Origin: Cymbomonas tetramitiformis
Taxonomy: Eukaryota; Chlorophyta; Pyramimonadophyceae; Pyramimonadales; Pyramimonadaceae
Length of the DNA stretch: 64,000 bases
Direction: 5' to 3'
NCBI GenBank assembly: GCA_001247695.2
Contig: LGRX02014126.1
Span: forward strand, 17,714 to 81,713
Part shown: positions 39,998 to 49,334 of the stretch, piece by piece
Numbering within the stretch: position 1 is the stretch's first letter
How the letters are laid out: every line of letters begins with the position of its first letter
The notes under the pieces: generated by a model
What the model saw: only the letters and a program-made list of their open reading frames with translations
What the model was told of the DNA's origin: nothing
Databases searched by the model: none
Translations under genes and position numbers: made by a program

Positions 39998-40361
39998 CTG
40001 GGAAGAGAAGTTGCAGACGATGTGCTCGCAAGGGCAGAAGGGTGCACAAGGCATCGGTGCTGAGCGACAGAGCTCAAGTACCAAGAAGAAGAAGGAGTGG
40101 CAGCTCTACGCCATTGATCAATACCGTCTAAGGCACAAGAGTCACTTCGTGAAGGAGGGTGGGACTCAACCAGCACGCGCCGAAGTGCCTGCTTGGAGTC
40201 CACCTGGTGAAGAAAAGGAGATGAGGCTTCCGAGGCTTACAGGTACTACCAGACTGACGAGCTTGGTGGCCAGTGTTGCTGAACAACATGCCGACCGCGA
40301 TAAGCATCGAGATGTGCACGATGATGTGTGGTGTCTCAGGTGACTGAAGTCTGGTGGCAGC
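39998..40361 (+). pseudogene. Linker between methyltransferase and integrase (family B)
   Basis: Part of the frame 39,927-40,343, basic and Lys-rich (SSSTKKKKEWQLYAIDQYRL). There is no motif. It joins the MTase to the integrase N-terminus in another frame. Confidence 0.45.
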
Positions 40362-40805
40362 GTGGAATTACCGGAGGACGAAGTTCGCCGAGTAAAGAGG
40401 CGCGCAGCGCGGCACCGATGGGACGAGGCCACGGATGAGATCTACATGATCACGTTGTCGGGCAAGGAGGTAAGGATTCCAAAGCCCGCTGACCGTTTGG
40501 CATTATTGGTCAAGGAGTACCACTCCAGGACTGGCCATTGGGGTATAAGGCGTACCCAACACCTTCTATGGCAGCGACATTGGTGGGCTGACCTGAAGAA
40601 GGACGTGGAGGCGGTGGTCACTCAGTGTGAGACCTGCCAGCGAGTGAAGACCCACTACGCAAGGGAAGAGGCAGTCTTGTCCCCTTTGGAGATCGTATCG
40701 TTCATGTATCGCTGGTCACTGGACTTGGCGTGGCCTTCAAGAAGAGTGACGAGGTCGGGCAACAGCAGGGTGCTCATCATGACCGAGCACTACACCAGAT
40801 TTATA
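40362..40805 (+). pseudogene. Family B integrase, N-terminal part
   Basis: The frame 40,362-40,853 has an H2C2 zinc domain (EYHSRTGHWGIRRTQHLLWQ, then CETCQRVKTHYA). The start of the catalytic core follows (WSLDLAWPSRR, with the probable first aspartate, then VLIMTEHYTRFI). Here the 1.5-kb insertion begins, so the rest is separated. Confidence 0.88.
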
Positions 40806-42311
40806 AGAAAAAAGAAAAAGAAAAAATGTGACATACTCCTACCGGAGACGTGATGTTAGGAGGTGCACAGCTGTCAAGCCTGCCCCTTTATTTCTACCTA
40901 TCTACAGATGTCCCAGGCAGTTATTACTTGCAAGAGTTAAAACCCTCCCTGCAGCCCTGCCTCATAACGGGAGACTGCAGTTCAGATGGCACGGGCGACA
41001 AGCGGTTAAAGATGCCCCCACTATTTTCTTGGCTCCAGGCAAGCAAGTTTGTCCGATGCCAAGTGTGGCCGTCTACTAGTGGAGCTCCTAATGGTCACTC
41101 CCAGTATGCGGCCCGGTGGGGGTGCATATCCTAGGATACATGCAATTCTAAAAGCACAAGTTGTGCTCCAACTAGAGCAAGATCTGTAGAGGGTAGATGT
41201 CGCAGATATTGTGGTCAAACGTAGATGCGCCAGCCCAATGACCACGCCGCCGCCGCCGCTGAAAACCCCCAAATGCTTCGTGGTGTGGGGGACGAAAAGC
41301 GTTTGCCGGCTCTGTCGTGCCTGTCCCGCCAGGTTGCCAAACTCGTCGGCCGCTGACTCGCTCCCAGCAGGTCCTGCACATGCGCGCTGAGTGAAGGCGC
41401 TCCAGGGAAATGTAGCTGGCGGAGTTCCGGTTCAGATGTGCTGGTCATAGACCTCCACGTCCAAGCCGTCCGCCTCATGCCAGGGGTCCTCGTACTCGAG
41501 GTCGGCGATGTCCTCGTCCTGAGAGTCCCCCTGCGCAGCTGCTTTCCCCTTTTTGCTCGTTCTCGGTGGGCTAGGCGGCACCGATGCCGGTTTACCACTA
41601 CGTTTCTCACCAGGAGAAGGCGGTGTGCCAGACGGTGCACGCTGAACGATGTCCGAAAACGTTAAGTCTCTGGACTTCACTGTTCCAGAGGCGTTGCCAA
41701 AAGTGAAAGATGCTCCTGGCACGACTGTTGGCAAAACGGAAGGAGTCGTGAAAAACCCCGTCGTCGCTGGCGGATCTCTCCGCTCAGCGCGCTCCTTCGC
41801 GTTCTGTCGCTGCGTGGTTCTCCTGAGGGTCCTGACGCTTGGCCCCTGCGATGAGGCGGTGCCACGCGTGGATGACGAAGGCGGAAACGTCGATGAAGTC
41901 GCCAAGCCCGGTGCTGTCGTGCTAGCCCGCTCAAATGCGGGAAGGCACACCGTTGCCGCTGCTGCAACTGCTCGAGTCGCGTGCAGAGCCAGATGCGTTA
42001 GGCTCTGTTGCGGCGTAAGCGCAATGGACTCGTCGTCACCGATGCGTTCCGGCAGGGCCGCCCCCTGCCTTCGTGCTAGCCTTTGTGCTCTCAGCGCAGC
42101 CTGAGCTGTGCTGATGAGTAACTCGAGGCTCATCTCCGCGGCTTCGTGCTGCGGACTCGTTGCCGGTCCGCAAGATGTCGGCTTTCGCCCCCCCATGTCG
42201 TGAGAGCCCGCTTCAACACAAAATTCTCGTGAATAATTTCAAAATTATCTTCCCTTTATCCATTATATCGCTTGAAGTTTTTCATAAAAATTTTGGGTGA
42301 GAGCGTTGCGC
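40806..42311 (-). mobile_element. 1.5-kb unclassified insertion, copy 2
   Basis: Nearly identical to 8,988-10,545, same orientation. The main difference is a missing 45-nt in-frame segment. CCAGATTTATA occurs on the left (40,795-40,805) and again at 42,352-42,362 on the right and may be an 11-bp target duplication. About 40 nt between the common right end and that repeat are not in copy 1. Confidence 0.72.
41432..42196 (-). CDS. Hypothetical 254-aa protein of the 1.5-kb mobile element (copy 2)
   Basis: Same protein as at 9,620-10,429, lacking 15 residues around the TVKSRD segment and with a few substitutions (for example Cys to Arg in ALPERIGDD). The start, frame and acidic C-terminus are kept. 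Its function is unknown. Confidence 0.6.
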   Translation of the reverse strand: MGGRKPTSCGPATSPQHEAAEMSLELLISTAQAALRAQRLARRQGAALPERIGDDESIALTPQQSLTHLALHATRAVAAAATVCLPAFERASTTAPGLATSSTFPPSSSTRGTASSQGPSVRTLRRTTQRQNAKERAERRDPPATTGFFTTPSVLPTVVPGASFTFGNASGTVKSRDLTFSDIVQRAPSGTPPSPGEKRSGKPASVPPSPPRTSKKGKAAAQGDSQDEDIADLEYEDPWHEADGLDVEVYDQHI

Positions 42312-42624
42312 AGCCAGGGCACACTTCAGTCTCTTGGGTGCAGATAGAACCTCCAGATTTATAGTCTGCGTACCTATCCCCAATAAAGAAGCGAGCACCA
42401 TTGCGGCAGCGTTTCGCAGTCATGTGCTGGCTGTCTTTGGGGCACCAGCTGAGTGCCTGGTGGATGGAGGCAAGGAGTTCGAGGGCGAGTTTGAACAGCT
42501 ATGCAGGGATTGCCTGATAGACAGAAGGGTTACCTCACCAGACTCACCAGAAGGCAATAGGAGCAGCAGGCACTGGCTGACATGCTTCTGCTTTGATATC
42601 ACCGAGTCTATGAGTTTGGCTTGA
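42312..42624 (+). pseudogene. Integrase core fragment right of the insertion
   Basis: LGADRTSRFIVCVPIPNKEA followed by FGAPAECLVDGGKEFEG (second catalytic aspartate) and VTSPDSPEGN, the region before the third acidic residue, after which the similarity ends. It is read without an ATG. It either continues the integrase at 40,362-40,805 after the insertion, or belongs to another integrase, since both fragments contain a block ending in RFI. Confidence 0.75.
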
Positions 42625-42702
42625 CTAATATATGTACAGTATATAGTATGTCTTCCATCAGGTTATTGGCCCTTCCCCCGCTTCCCTGCTTACAGATTCG
42701 TT

Positions 42703-42987
42703 GACTAGATCAAGGCATTGGTTGTGCCGATATTCTGATATATCGATATCGTATCGGTAAATATTGGCATATAAGTCTCAATCGATATCCATTTTGCGCA
42801 CATTTAATCGATATATCGGTATCGCTTCGCTTCGGAATTCAAAGTGTTATGTGTTGTATATGAGAAAGCGTATATAATTTTGAGATATCGATGTGTATCG
42901 ATATCGCCGATAATCGATTAGAATTATTAAATATCGAAATCGATAGATAAGCAATTCTGCAACCGATACAATGCCCTGGACTAGATC
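42703..42987. mobile_element. 267-bp AT-rich MITE with 9-bp target duplication
   Basis: GACTAGATC flanks the element on both sides (42,703-42,711 and 42,979-42,987). Short inverted ends read AAGGCATTG and CAATGCCCTG. The interior consists of many ATCGAT and GATATC words in both orientations, so the whole unit is a degenerate foldback. The 9-bp duplication suggests Mutator-like mobilisation. Confidence 0.85.
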
Positions 42988-43154
42988 GCTTCACGCCCCG
43001 TGATTCTACCCCGGCTGCCATTTCCGGCAATACATACCTGAAATACAGTGCGTGCCACTCACATATAAGAATATCGGGAAATCGGGGTTGGACCGAATAT
43101 TCGTCTTAGCAAATTTCCATACTTAAGCACATCACGCCCATATATAAGCACATA

Positions 43155-43635
43155 CAGTAAGAGTCAACCAATAAGAGAAAGCTACGTTAAGAAACCAGCC
43201 AGCTTTTTTTGGGGGGGGGGGGTCACAAGTTTAGGAGAAAAGCTGGCTGGTTTTAAAAGTTAAGAGATTGGCAAAAATAAGAAATATGGAGGCTGGCTAG
43301 ACCCCAGGACATTTTCTTAAAATATAGCAAAATAAGTACGGCTTTGATGTTAGAAAAGTCATCTTGTGCGAGTAGACCTTCCCTAACATCACTAATAACT
43401 TACCGCAATTGTGAACGTGTCGCGTCGTCCATCACGGTAGTGGGCGGTTTTTTCGAAGTGAGGATGTGCTGCGAATCCAATACGAGAAAACTGATTTTTC
43501 ACTCTTAAGAATGAGAAAAGCTAGCTGGCAAAATAAGCGGTTTTCTCTTATTTCGTCGGCTCTCTTAGGTACCGAAGCTGGGGGGGAGGGGGCTGACCCC
43601 GAAATCTCTGTTTTCTTATTGGTTGACTCTTACTG
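43155..43635. mobile_element. 481-bp Tc1/mariner-like MITE
   Basis: Terminal inverted repeats CAGTAAGAGTCAACCAATAA (left) and its complement on the right (ending at 43,635), with TA at both flanks (43,153-43,154 and 43,636-43,637). No transposase. It contains a poly-G run and several AAGAAA...GCTGGCTGG words resembling those in the MITE at 19,303. Confidence 0.9.
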
Positions 43636-43637
43636 TA

Positions 43638-43914
43638 ACACTCGTCTAAAAATTCCGGTCCGATATTCTTATACGAAGACATTATTCTTACAACTGAGCA
43701 CGCGCCTTATTCTTACAACGAGCAGCTCCCACACCCATGATCGAGATGAAAAGGACAAGGGAGAGAAGGTAGTGAAACCCCCACGGGCCCGCGTGTGCGG
43801 GGAAGCCCCATGGCGGCTTGCCACAACCGTAGGTGCGGGATGCACCACCAGACTGGGGCACGTGGGTCGCGGACTCCGACGCATGATTTGCCGAAATGGC
43901 CGGAGCCCGCGGCT
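43638..43914. other. No gene seen
   Basis: GC-rich sequence between the MITE and the gag remnant. It is probably the 3' flank of that remnant. Confidence 0.35.
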
Positions 43915-45990
43915 TCACGCGATGAAGCTGCCGTCGGCGAGGTCCTCGTAGTCGTCCGTGTCGTAACCCGTGAGATAAACCTGCCCGATGGCGGCGTGGT
44001 TCACGGTCTGAACGAACCCAGCGAACTCACCGTCCGCGTCCGCTGTGGTGGTTACCCGCGCCGATTGCAGTGGCGCGGGTTTCACATCCTTTCCCTGCGA
44101 GACAGGCATAGCAGGGGCCGGCACGGCGGATGCCGATGCCGCCGCACCACCTGCCGGAACCTGCTCCTCCGGTGTGGCCCCCGCTGCGGCGGGTCCGCAC
44201 ACCAGAGCCGAAGCCTGCTGCTCGATGCCGTCAGAAGGCGGGAAAGATGCGTGTGTGAAGTGCACCTGGTGATTGGCCGCGGAGTGAACCTCCGCGGCAA
44301 GATCGTCGAGCCGTCGGAGAATGTCGTCTCCCACGGGCTCGTCGGGAACCGACTGCTACTCCACCGAGAAGCCGTAAGCGGACACGTCGATGCCGCCCAC
44401 CGCTCCCGCACAAAGCACCGCAGGCGGCCGCACGAGCAAAGGACTCCGCGCCATCGTCCGCTGCCTGCTGGAAGAGCGCACACATGGCAAGCGCATGCAC
44501 CCCCTCCGCGTCCTCCTCGTCGATAGGAATGCAGAATGCCGCGGCGGAGGTGGGCGGGTGTTGGCGCCCGCCCAACGGGCAGTCGCGGTAGAAGTGGTAG
44601 CTCTCACCTTTGCCCGCCTTCTTGCACCTACCGCAGAACGGCTTTGCTCGCTGGTCGTCCCTGTCGAATCCCACGGGCGGCACCTTGTGCTGCCCCATAC
44701 GGTAGCCCTTCGGCTGCTGCGCACGCTGCTGCTGCTGCTGCCGTTGCTGCACCCGCTGTTGCCGCACCACCGGAGCGCCCTCCCCGTGCTGCCGCTGTAC
44801 TAACTCCTTCAGCTCCGTGATCTTCACGAGGAGGGCGTCGTACTCGCCGCTGGAGAGGTGCGCGGAGATGCCGTCCGCGCCAGAAGCCGCCTTCCCCGTG
44901 TCAGTCTGAGCCCAAGCTTGGTAGATTTCTACCACCATGGAGCGGAGCGAGGCCAACGGGACATGAGCCAAGTCAGCAGCCATGGGGTAGCGCACCTTAA
45001 CCGCAGCGTAGAACGCCGGGTCAAGCCTGGTGTACAGGCTCAGCTTACGCGTAGCCTCCGTAGGTGTCCAGTCGGAGGCCCTGTTGTCCCGCACCAAACG
45101 TTGCTCCCGCGCCAAGATCGGCTGCGGGTCTACGTTTGCGGGGTAACGCAAGGCCGCATGCTCCTCCTGCTGCGACTCCCGTAGCGCCACCGGTACGCAG
45201 CCCTTGATGATGTCGACCAAAGCTCGCCGGCCATCTCGGTCAGAGGAAGCATCCGTACCCGTAGCCAGACATACGCGTTGCTGTGCTTCTCCACCACGAG
45301 AGCCAGCACGTCGTACAGAAGGCCATTCACCCGGCTCACAACCGGGGTAAGGGGGTCGTCGAGATCAAAGGACTTCAGCTCCAGCCCAGCTGACTCGAAC
45401 TCCGTACGTAGCTGCACCACCAGGTCGGACAGAAGGCCAGCGTCGTCCGTACCGCGGAAAGGGCGTTTTTTGTCACCAAGAACGTCCTCGCGGACGCTCT
45501 TGGCCCAGGCACGATGAAGACGCGCCTTGTAGATCTCGTCGGTCAGCTTCGCCTGCTCCTGCAAGTAACGCCTGATGGCCACGTCGGCGTCCTCGTTCGA
45601 AGCAGGGTTGGGGGTCGGAACAGTCGGTGTCCGCACCGTCGGGCTGTTCCGAATCCCGTCGATAAGCCTCAGCGAGGCATCAATGTCGCTGTCCCTCGTG
45701 AGGGACTTCTTTGCTATGGTGGTAACACCCATAATTCTGAAAGCCTGATGGGAGGTGGTACGCCGGGGCGCGTTCGGGTAATGTCGTGGGGAAGATGCGA
45801 CGCCACAGTTACGGAAGGAGCGGAAGAGCCATGCGAGCGAGGGGCACTGGAAGACGTCCTCGAGGTCGAAGGTGCTCGAGCCACCAGCCCAAAAATCGGT
45901 AGCAAGCGGGATCAGGGCAAGCGTAAAACCTAAATGAACATTGCGTCGACTAGGCCCGGTCCAGGTCGAATCCCCATAGCTGCGGCTCAA
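43915..45990 (-). pseudogene. Gag-only retroelement remnant
   Basis: Three frames are read in turn on the minus strand. 45,990-45,130 has a helical N-domain with GLLSDLVVQLRTEFESAGLE; a shift near 45,230 leads to 45,220-44,231, with a Gln-run (QQRQQQQQRAQQ) and a zinc knuckle CGRCKKAGKGESYHFYRDC; then another shift and a TAG (44,356-44,358) lead to 44,334-43,915. Around the first shift the segment RDGRRALV...NVDPQPILAREQRL matches RDGRCALQ...TVDPAPQLAAFRTL in the Gag at 49,335-51,005, so the two elements are related. No pol was seen and no LTR pair found. Confidence 0.7.
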
Positions 45991-46132
45991 AGACGCTCAC
46001 CGCGAACAACTCATCTCAAAATTCCCGTGAGTCCCCAAACGCGCCGTCGCGCACCACCTCTCCAAGCGGCTGCTTTAGCCAATCATGGCCAAACTAGCTG
46101 TGGAATATAGCGTGGAATGGGTCCACGACCTA

Positions 46133-46392
46133 CTGGAATATCCCGGTTCGCGGATATCAGACAGTCCTGGAACCAATATAGATAAACTCGTATAAGAAAT
46201 AAACCCTAAGCTAGATATACCCGGAACGGTCACGGAGTCGGAACGGTCTCGGTCCTAGCTACCTGTGACACCTTGATGTGTCACAACACGGGCTTACGGA
46301 TCAGTCACAGGTCCAGTGTTGGCTACCTAGGAATCTGTCATAGGGGCCTGCACCGGGACTCCCGGTCAGGGCTGCCTAGACAGATTTCAGCA
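46133..46392 (+). repeat. 260-bp dispersed repeat (solo LTR-like), copy 1
   Basis: Present again, inverted, at 61,865-62,123 with only scattered differences. It contains a short palindromic part (CCGGGACTCCCGG) and an AAGAAATAAACCCTAAGCTAG segment. Copy 2 lies upstream of a minus-strand Ty3-like gag, so this could be part of an LTR or leader. Confidence 0.8.
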
Positions 46393-46475
46393 CGCGCACT
46401 GTACCGCGTACGATTCTGACTGATAAGTGTACACCCACACCCGAGATATCCCGGTTGTATATCACTAGGTTACAA
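46393..46475. repeat. 75-bp repeat shared with 51,694-51,775
   Basis: Common core ACACCCGAGATAT, then TTGTATATCACTAGG. It forms the left boundary of the LINE fragment here and follows the solo LTR piece in the other place. Confidence 0.65.
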
Positions 46476-48902
46476 AGTCCATGACAGAGTGGACCGTACT
46501 GCTAAAAGAGCCTCATTCAGAGGGGGCTGTCTAGACATCTCCCGCTACGACCCTGCCGAGGAACTACCCTTCTCGTTATTCTTTTTTGAGGTCCCTATCT
46601 TAGGCGATATCCGTAGTCACATTAGAAGAATTCAACGTCTCTCACACTATCATAATTGGAGAACTCTACAGTCTCAAGGGAAGTACTTGAGAATGCTCAA
46701 CGAGAATAACACCGCCCCCACTAAAGATATTTCCAAAATAACACCTAAAGCTTTCACCGCTTCTAGAAGCAGAGAACTCCTGGGCCTCCAAGCCTCTCCA
46801 GCACGTTTATTTAAACTGGGGAAAATCGGGACTGAAAACTGCCCCTACTGCCAACAAAATACAAAATGCACCTTCGAACACATCCAACTGGAATGCTCAG
46901 GACATAATAATAGCTTGCATTGTCTTAGAACAACCCAAGATGGCGAACTAAGGAAAATCATTGCTGAAGAAATCTCAGAAAAGCCTAAACTACTAAACCC
47001 TGGAAAAGGTACCACATATATCAAAACAGAGCCATCAAAACTTTTTCCACTTGCTGACCTTAGACAGGAAATGAAGGAGGAATTATACTTACACGCTCTC
47101 CCGGAAGCTAGCATGTACCGGCCATCAAGTTCAAAAAAGAATACCATTGCTGTGGCCGCTAAACCTGAAGTGGACCATGTCACGGGGACAATTAAATATC
47201 CCGAACTCCAATATGTCCAGAAGAAAGAGTTTTGGAAACTTTTGGCCTGGCACCGCCTTTCCAACAAAGCAGTTCCATGCTCACTTGCGGAGTACTCGAA
47301 TAGGGCACACGATATACACGAAGCACTCAATGCATGTAAGTTTGAATCGGGGGATCCTAAAAACTGCTACGCAATCAGAAGAAGCCTCTTAGATATTTTG
47401 GTGGATGACAGGAACCTTGACAAAAACGGCTGTGAACTTTTCTCCAACCCACTAAATGCCCACCCTAGAATTCACTCGAGAAGATGCATACCCACCACAA
47501 GAATGAAGAAAGCTCTCAGGCCCTTTTGCCACCATGGTAAAATTGGCTTTGATGGTCTCGCTTGGGATGCCTACGTGGATCCGATAACAGGCATCGGCAG
47601 AATCGTTTATGGAAATCCCCCCTTTGATGGGAAAGAAAAGGGCAAATCATCGGCGGTTATGACTACCTTGGAAATGGGACATAAAGCGGCCAACACCGTC
47701 CCTGGATTTTCAGGAACATGGATTCTTCCGTTGTCTCCTAAAAACCAAAAGAGATGGTTCGACAAAGGTTCTAAACTTGTTTTCAGATTCCCGCATAACA
47801 CTATTCCATTTATCCCGCATGGTTATTGGACGGGTGATGACCCCTACGTTCTACCAGGTGGCGGATGCTATAAGGATGGCTTTTCGGATGTCGTTATCAT
47901 AGCTATAGACAGTGCACCCAGTGATACTCAACCAGCCTTTGATCGGAGGCCTACACAGAAAAAGATTGCCAGATGGTTCCTCAATGTCCTTCCTAAGTCC
48001 AGAGTCACGGAGAAGAGGCTAGAATACACAGGAGTCAGCCCTGATATTTGGAATGAAGTTATGAACGAAAGCGACAAAGTACTTCCTTCTTCGCTTTGCC
48101 CATGGCCCACTCAAGACCCTCCCTATCATCAGAGTGATGATGAGCATTATTATGGTGGTCACCATGACACGACAATCACCAACGCAAATTCAAAGCCCTT
48201 TATTAGCACCGTGAAATGGCCCAAAGTACTTACACTCATGGGATACCTCCCTCCTCTTTTTGGTACAGTCCTCAACACGATAGGTGTTCCCCGTGGCAAG
48301 ATTAAACCTCTCCTCAAAAAACTTTCAAGAATCTGTAGGCAACACACCAAAAATAGGCGAGACGTGTTTCTGTTAAACACCACTACCACCTTAAACACTG
48401 ACCCGCATACAGTTGACATCTCGAGCAGTGAGACCATGACAGAAACAGAAGCTGTGCAGCAATCATACGACTTTCTTCAAACCCTTCTGCAGTAATTTTC
48501 AAAAGTCTTGCAATACAAGATGGTTCCCTGTCCCATAGGGGAGGGGCCCTCCCCCCTCTCCTCCCCACCACCCCCCTCTCCCCGCCCACCACGACCCCCT
48601 TCCTCAACGTCTCCAAATACCCCTTTATTCTTCGACTTCCTTCCCCACCGCTCAGACTCAGCCACCCCTCCACTCACCCGGCCATGGCTGCTTCTCCATC
48701 TTCTAGAGTTTTTAGCTTAGCACCTAGCCTTTTCTCTAGATGTCACCCTGCTGAAAAGTGGGTTGAGCCCCTTCGTGGGCGCGCTATAGTAGAGGGAGTA
48801 GCCCCTGGTGTTTTCACTAGCCTGCTTTGCAGGGTTACCGCACTCTCAGGACTTTGTCCCCTTTGCTAGCGTAAATGTTTTATTATTATTATTACGGGGC
48901 CC
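46476..48902 (+). mobile_element. 5'-truncated LINE with Dam-like domain
   Basis: A non-LTR element fragment: coding 3' end, a GC-rich untranslated segment (48,496-48,880) and a TTA-repeat tail (48,880-48,894). The left edge cuts inside the ORF, as expected from incomplete target-primed reverse transcription. The TR-GAG element is inserted right behind the tail. Confidence 0.75.
46489..48495 (+). CDS. LINE C-terminal region: zinc knuckle plus Dam-like methyltransferase
   Basis: A 668-residue open frame (first codon GTG; the true N-terminus is missing). Residues 30-140 resemble the end of a LINE polyprotein: HIRRIQRLSHYHNWRTLQSQ, then LFKLGKIGTENCPYCQQ with a C-C-H-C arrangement (CPYC, FEHIQLEC). 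From about residue 310 there is a Dam-like methyltransferase: CELFSNPLNAHPRIHSR (compare the LFASR...N opening of DIRS methyltransferase domains), then RIVYGNPPFDG, where NPPF is motif IV, a helix, a strand GTWILPLSP and QKRWF. No RT catalytic box is present because of 5' truncation. The frame is intact over 2 kb, which suggests a young insertion. Confidence 0.75.
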   Translation: MDRTAKRASFRGGCLDISRYDPAEELPFSLFFFEVPILGDIRSHIRRIQRLSHYHNWRTLQSQGKYLRMLNENNTAPTKDISKITPKAFTASRSRELLGLQASPARLFKLGKIGTENCPYCQQNTKCTFEHIQLECSGHNNSLHCLRTTQDGELRKIIAEEISEKPKLLNPGKGTTYIKTEPSKLFPLADLRQEMKEELYLHALPEASMYRPSSSKKNTIAVAAKPEVDHVTGTIKYPELQYVQKKEFWKLLAWHRLSNKAVPCSLAEYSNRAHDIHEALNACKFESGDPKNCYAIRRSLLDILVDDRNLDKNGCELFSNPLNAHPRIHSRRCIPTTRMKKALRPFCHHGKIGFDGLAWDAYVDPITGIGRIVYGNPPFDGKEKGKSSAVMTTLEMGHKAANTVPGFSGTWILPLSPKNQKRWFDKGSKLVFRFPHNTIPFIPHGYWTGDDPYVLPGGGCYKDGFSDVVIIAIDSAPSDTQPAFDRRPTQKKIARWFLNVLPKSRVTEKRLEYTGVSPDIWNEVMNESDKVLPSSLCPWPTQDPPYHQSDDEHYYGGHHDTTITNANSKPFISTVKWPKVLTLMGYLPPLFGTVLNTIGVPRGKIKPLLKKLSRICRQHTKNRRDVFLLNTTTTLNTDPHTVDISSSETMTETEAVQQSYDFLQTLLQ

Positions 48903-49164
48903 TGACGGGAACAGTGAAATATATATATGTAATTGACGGAGTCGGGTGTATATATATATCTCACGGAAACCTAGAGCAAGCTGTCAGGCAGGTGTCTCGG
49001 GTTTCACAGTGCGAAGATAATTGAATAAGATACGGGGAGTGTTTTATTCCCTGAACTGAGCAGGACCGTGCCAGGCAAGACGGCACCGCGGGTCGAGGGG
49101 TGGCACAGGCGGACAGGACTGCCACCCCCTTACAGTGGGGGGGCTAAAGTCACTGTCCCCATGA
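48903..49164 (-). repeat. LTR of TR-GAG element (3' copy in element orientation)
   Basis: It starts TGACGGGAACAGTG and ends CACTGTCCCCATGA, so its ends are nearly inverted. It contains an ATATATAT stretch that may serve as a TATA region. Confidence 0.9.
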
Positions 49165-49334
49165 CACCACCTCACCCCGAAGAGGTGAGGTGCCAAGGCA
49201 GTACCCAACCCTAAACCCTAGAGATACAAATGTTATAAGTCCAGGGGACTTTAAGGTCCAACTAACTAGAATGCCAAGCAGCTGACCCACAACAGTGGCT
49301 CTACGTAGGATTGAAGGGCAGGGGTCCCGATGCT

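Noticed and set aside
8988..42311. The two 1.5-kb repeats as LTRs of one giant element
   Set aside because: Each copy lies inside a different retroelement gene, and the DNA between them consists of several unrelated, oppositely oriented elements.
46489..48495. The 668-aa ORF as a host methyltransferase gene
   Set aside because: Its N-terminal zinc segment is LINE-like, there is no proper start codon or promoter, and the 3' side ends in a TTA-repeat tail typical of LINEs.
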